DNA from: an uncultured Pseudomonadota bacterium
GTDB lineage: Bacteria > Pseudomonadota > Gammaproteobacteria > Burkholderiales > SG8-39
Direction of reading: 5' to 3'
Length of the DNA: 5,724 nucleotides
Assembly (NCBI GenBank): GCA_903895005.1
Contig: CAITSH010000059.1
Span: forward strand, 1 to 5,724
Every line of letters starts with the position of its first letter. Position 1 is the stretch's first letter. The notes below the pieces were generated by a model. That model did not search any database, was not told the DNA's origin, and saw nothing but the letters and a program-made list of their open reading frames with translations. The position numbers and the translations under genes were made by a program. This document shows, in pieces, positions 5,237-5,724 of the stretch.

Positions 5237-5724
5237 ATGGAACACTGGTTATTTTACCTCCGCGCCCGCCTGCTGGAAGCATTAGGACGCGATGACGCTT
5301 CGATCAACACATATCAGGCGGCGGTCCGCCTAAAGCCGGACTTTCACCGTTGCTCGAACCGGATCGCATACATCCTTGCAGGTCTTGAGCGCTATGCGGA
5401 GGCGGAGCCCTATTTTCTAGCTGTACTTGCCGCCGATCCTGGCAATGCCTCGGCGCATTTCAACCTGGGCTATACCTACGACAAACGCGGCGAGTTTGAA
5501 AAAGCGATCGATGCTTTCAGCAAAGCGACCCGGCTTAATCCAAAAATCGACCGCGCCTGGTATGGCCTGGGGCTGTCCCATGCCGCCCTTGGACAGCACG
5601 AGAAGGCGGCAACAGCGCTGCACGAGGCCGCGACGCTGCAGCCGATGAACCCCCACGCCTGGTACCAGCTCGGCATGGCCTATCACACGCTGCAAAACCG
5701 GCGGAAAATGGACGAAGTGGTCAA
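5237..5724 (+). CDS. Tetratricopeptide-repeat (TPR) protein, 3' end beyond window
   Basis: The first 162 residues are visible and the frame is open to the window edge. They consist almost wholly of 34-residue TPR units at about 2-35 (degenerate), 36-69, 70-103, 104-137 and 138 onward. The clearest has N-LGY-Y...G-F-KAI-AFSKA-RLNP (75-102). The next follows W-GLGLSHAALGQHEKAATALHEAATLQP. TPR arrays form protein-binding superhelices; no catalytic domain or signal peptide is seen in this part, so the partner is unknown and a C-terminal domain may exist outside the window. The ATG at 5237 is the first start that gives the repeats and has a weak GGGAA ribosome site. The gene is divergent from the small membrane protein with 23 bp between start codons, which hints at shared control but does not prove a shared function. 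Confidence 0.88.
   Translation, partial: MEHWLFYLRARLLEALGRDDASINTYQAAVRLKPDFHRCSNRIAYILAGLERYAEAEPYFLAVLAADPGNASAHFNLGYTYDKRGEFEKAIDAFSKATRLNPKIDRAWYGLGLSHAALGQHEKAATALHEAATLQPMNPHAWYQLGMAYHTLQNRRKMDEVV
5251..5279 (-). promoter_or_regulatory. Weak candidate promoter of the small membrane protein
   Basis: On the minus strand TAAAAT (5256-5251) is a 5/6 -10. A poor -35 (TTCCAG) lies 16 bp upstream. It sits inside the 5' coding part of the TPR gene, where a promoter is needed given the 23-bp gap. Confidence 0.25.

Noticed and set aside
5417..5695. Minus-strand open frames opposite the TPR gene
   Set aside because: The plus strand shows clear TPR units through the whole stretch; the antisense frames have no pattern.

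Overview
The window reads as the junction between an accessory island and core chromosome of a proteobacterium. Synteny-like gene content and codon style suggest a moderately GC-rich betaproteobacterium, but this is inference; no rRNA or taxon-diagnostic marker is present.

Left part (1-1554), accessory DNA. The first ~77 bases look like the terminal repeats of an IS21-type insertion sequence. Immediately after it, in an open frame, comes the C-terminal end of an SNF2/superfamily-2 helicase that has lost its ATPase motifs. Its stop overlaps (GTGA) the start of an intact gene for a winged-helix-like plus DUF3883 (PD-(D/E)XK-like) protein. A helicase coupled to a DUF3883 protein beside a tRNA gene fits a decayed anti-phage or restriction-type module, though it cannot be matched to a named system from this fragment. 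Between this gene and the tRNA lie a nested palindrome and three helically phased pairs of short direct repeats, which look like an integrase/excisionase-binding att region.

Boundary (1555-1709). A complete tRNA-Phe(GAA) lies on the minus strand with an encoded CCA. A strong stable-RNA-type promoter sits upstream. Island DNA lies on its 3' side and chromosomal genes on its 5' side, the usual geometry for tRNA-targeted integration.

Right part (1755-5724), core-like genes. On the minus strand, a two-gene operon encodes a cNMP-binding/CBS/DUF294 nucleotidyltransferase protein followed, with an ATGA overlap, by a DEDDh 3'-5' exonuclease. Divergent from it is a small two-helix membrane protein with a C-terminal zinc ribbon, possibly made from a leaderless mRNA. 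A second small membrane protein converges on that gene. A TPR-repeat protein starts only 23 bp away from it on the opposite strand and runs off the window end. Every stretch longer than 300 bases is accounted for by these features.
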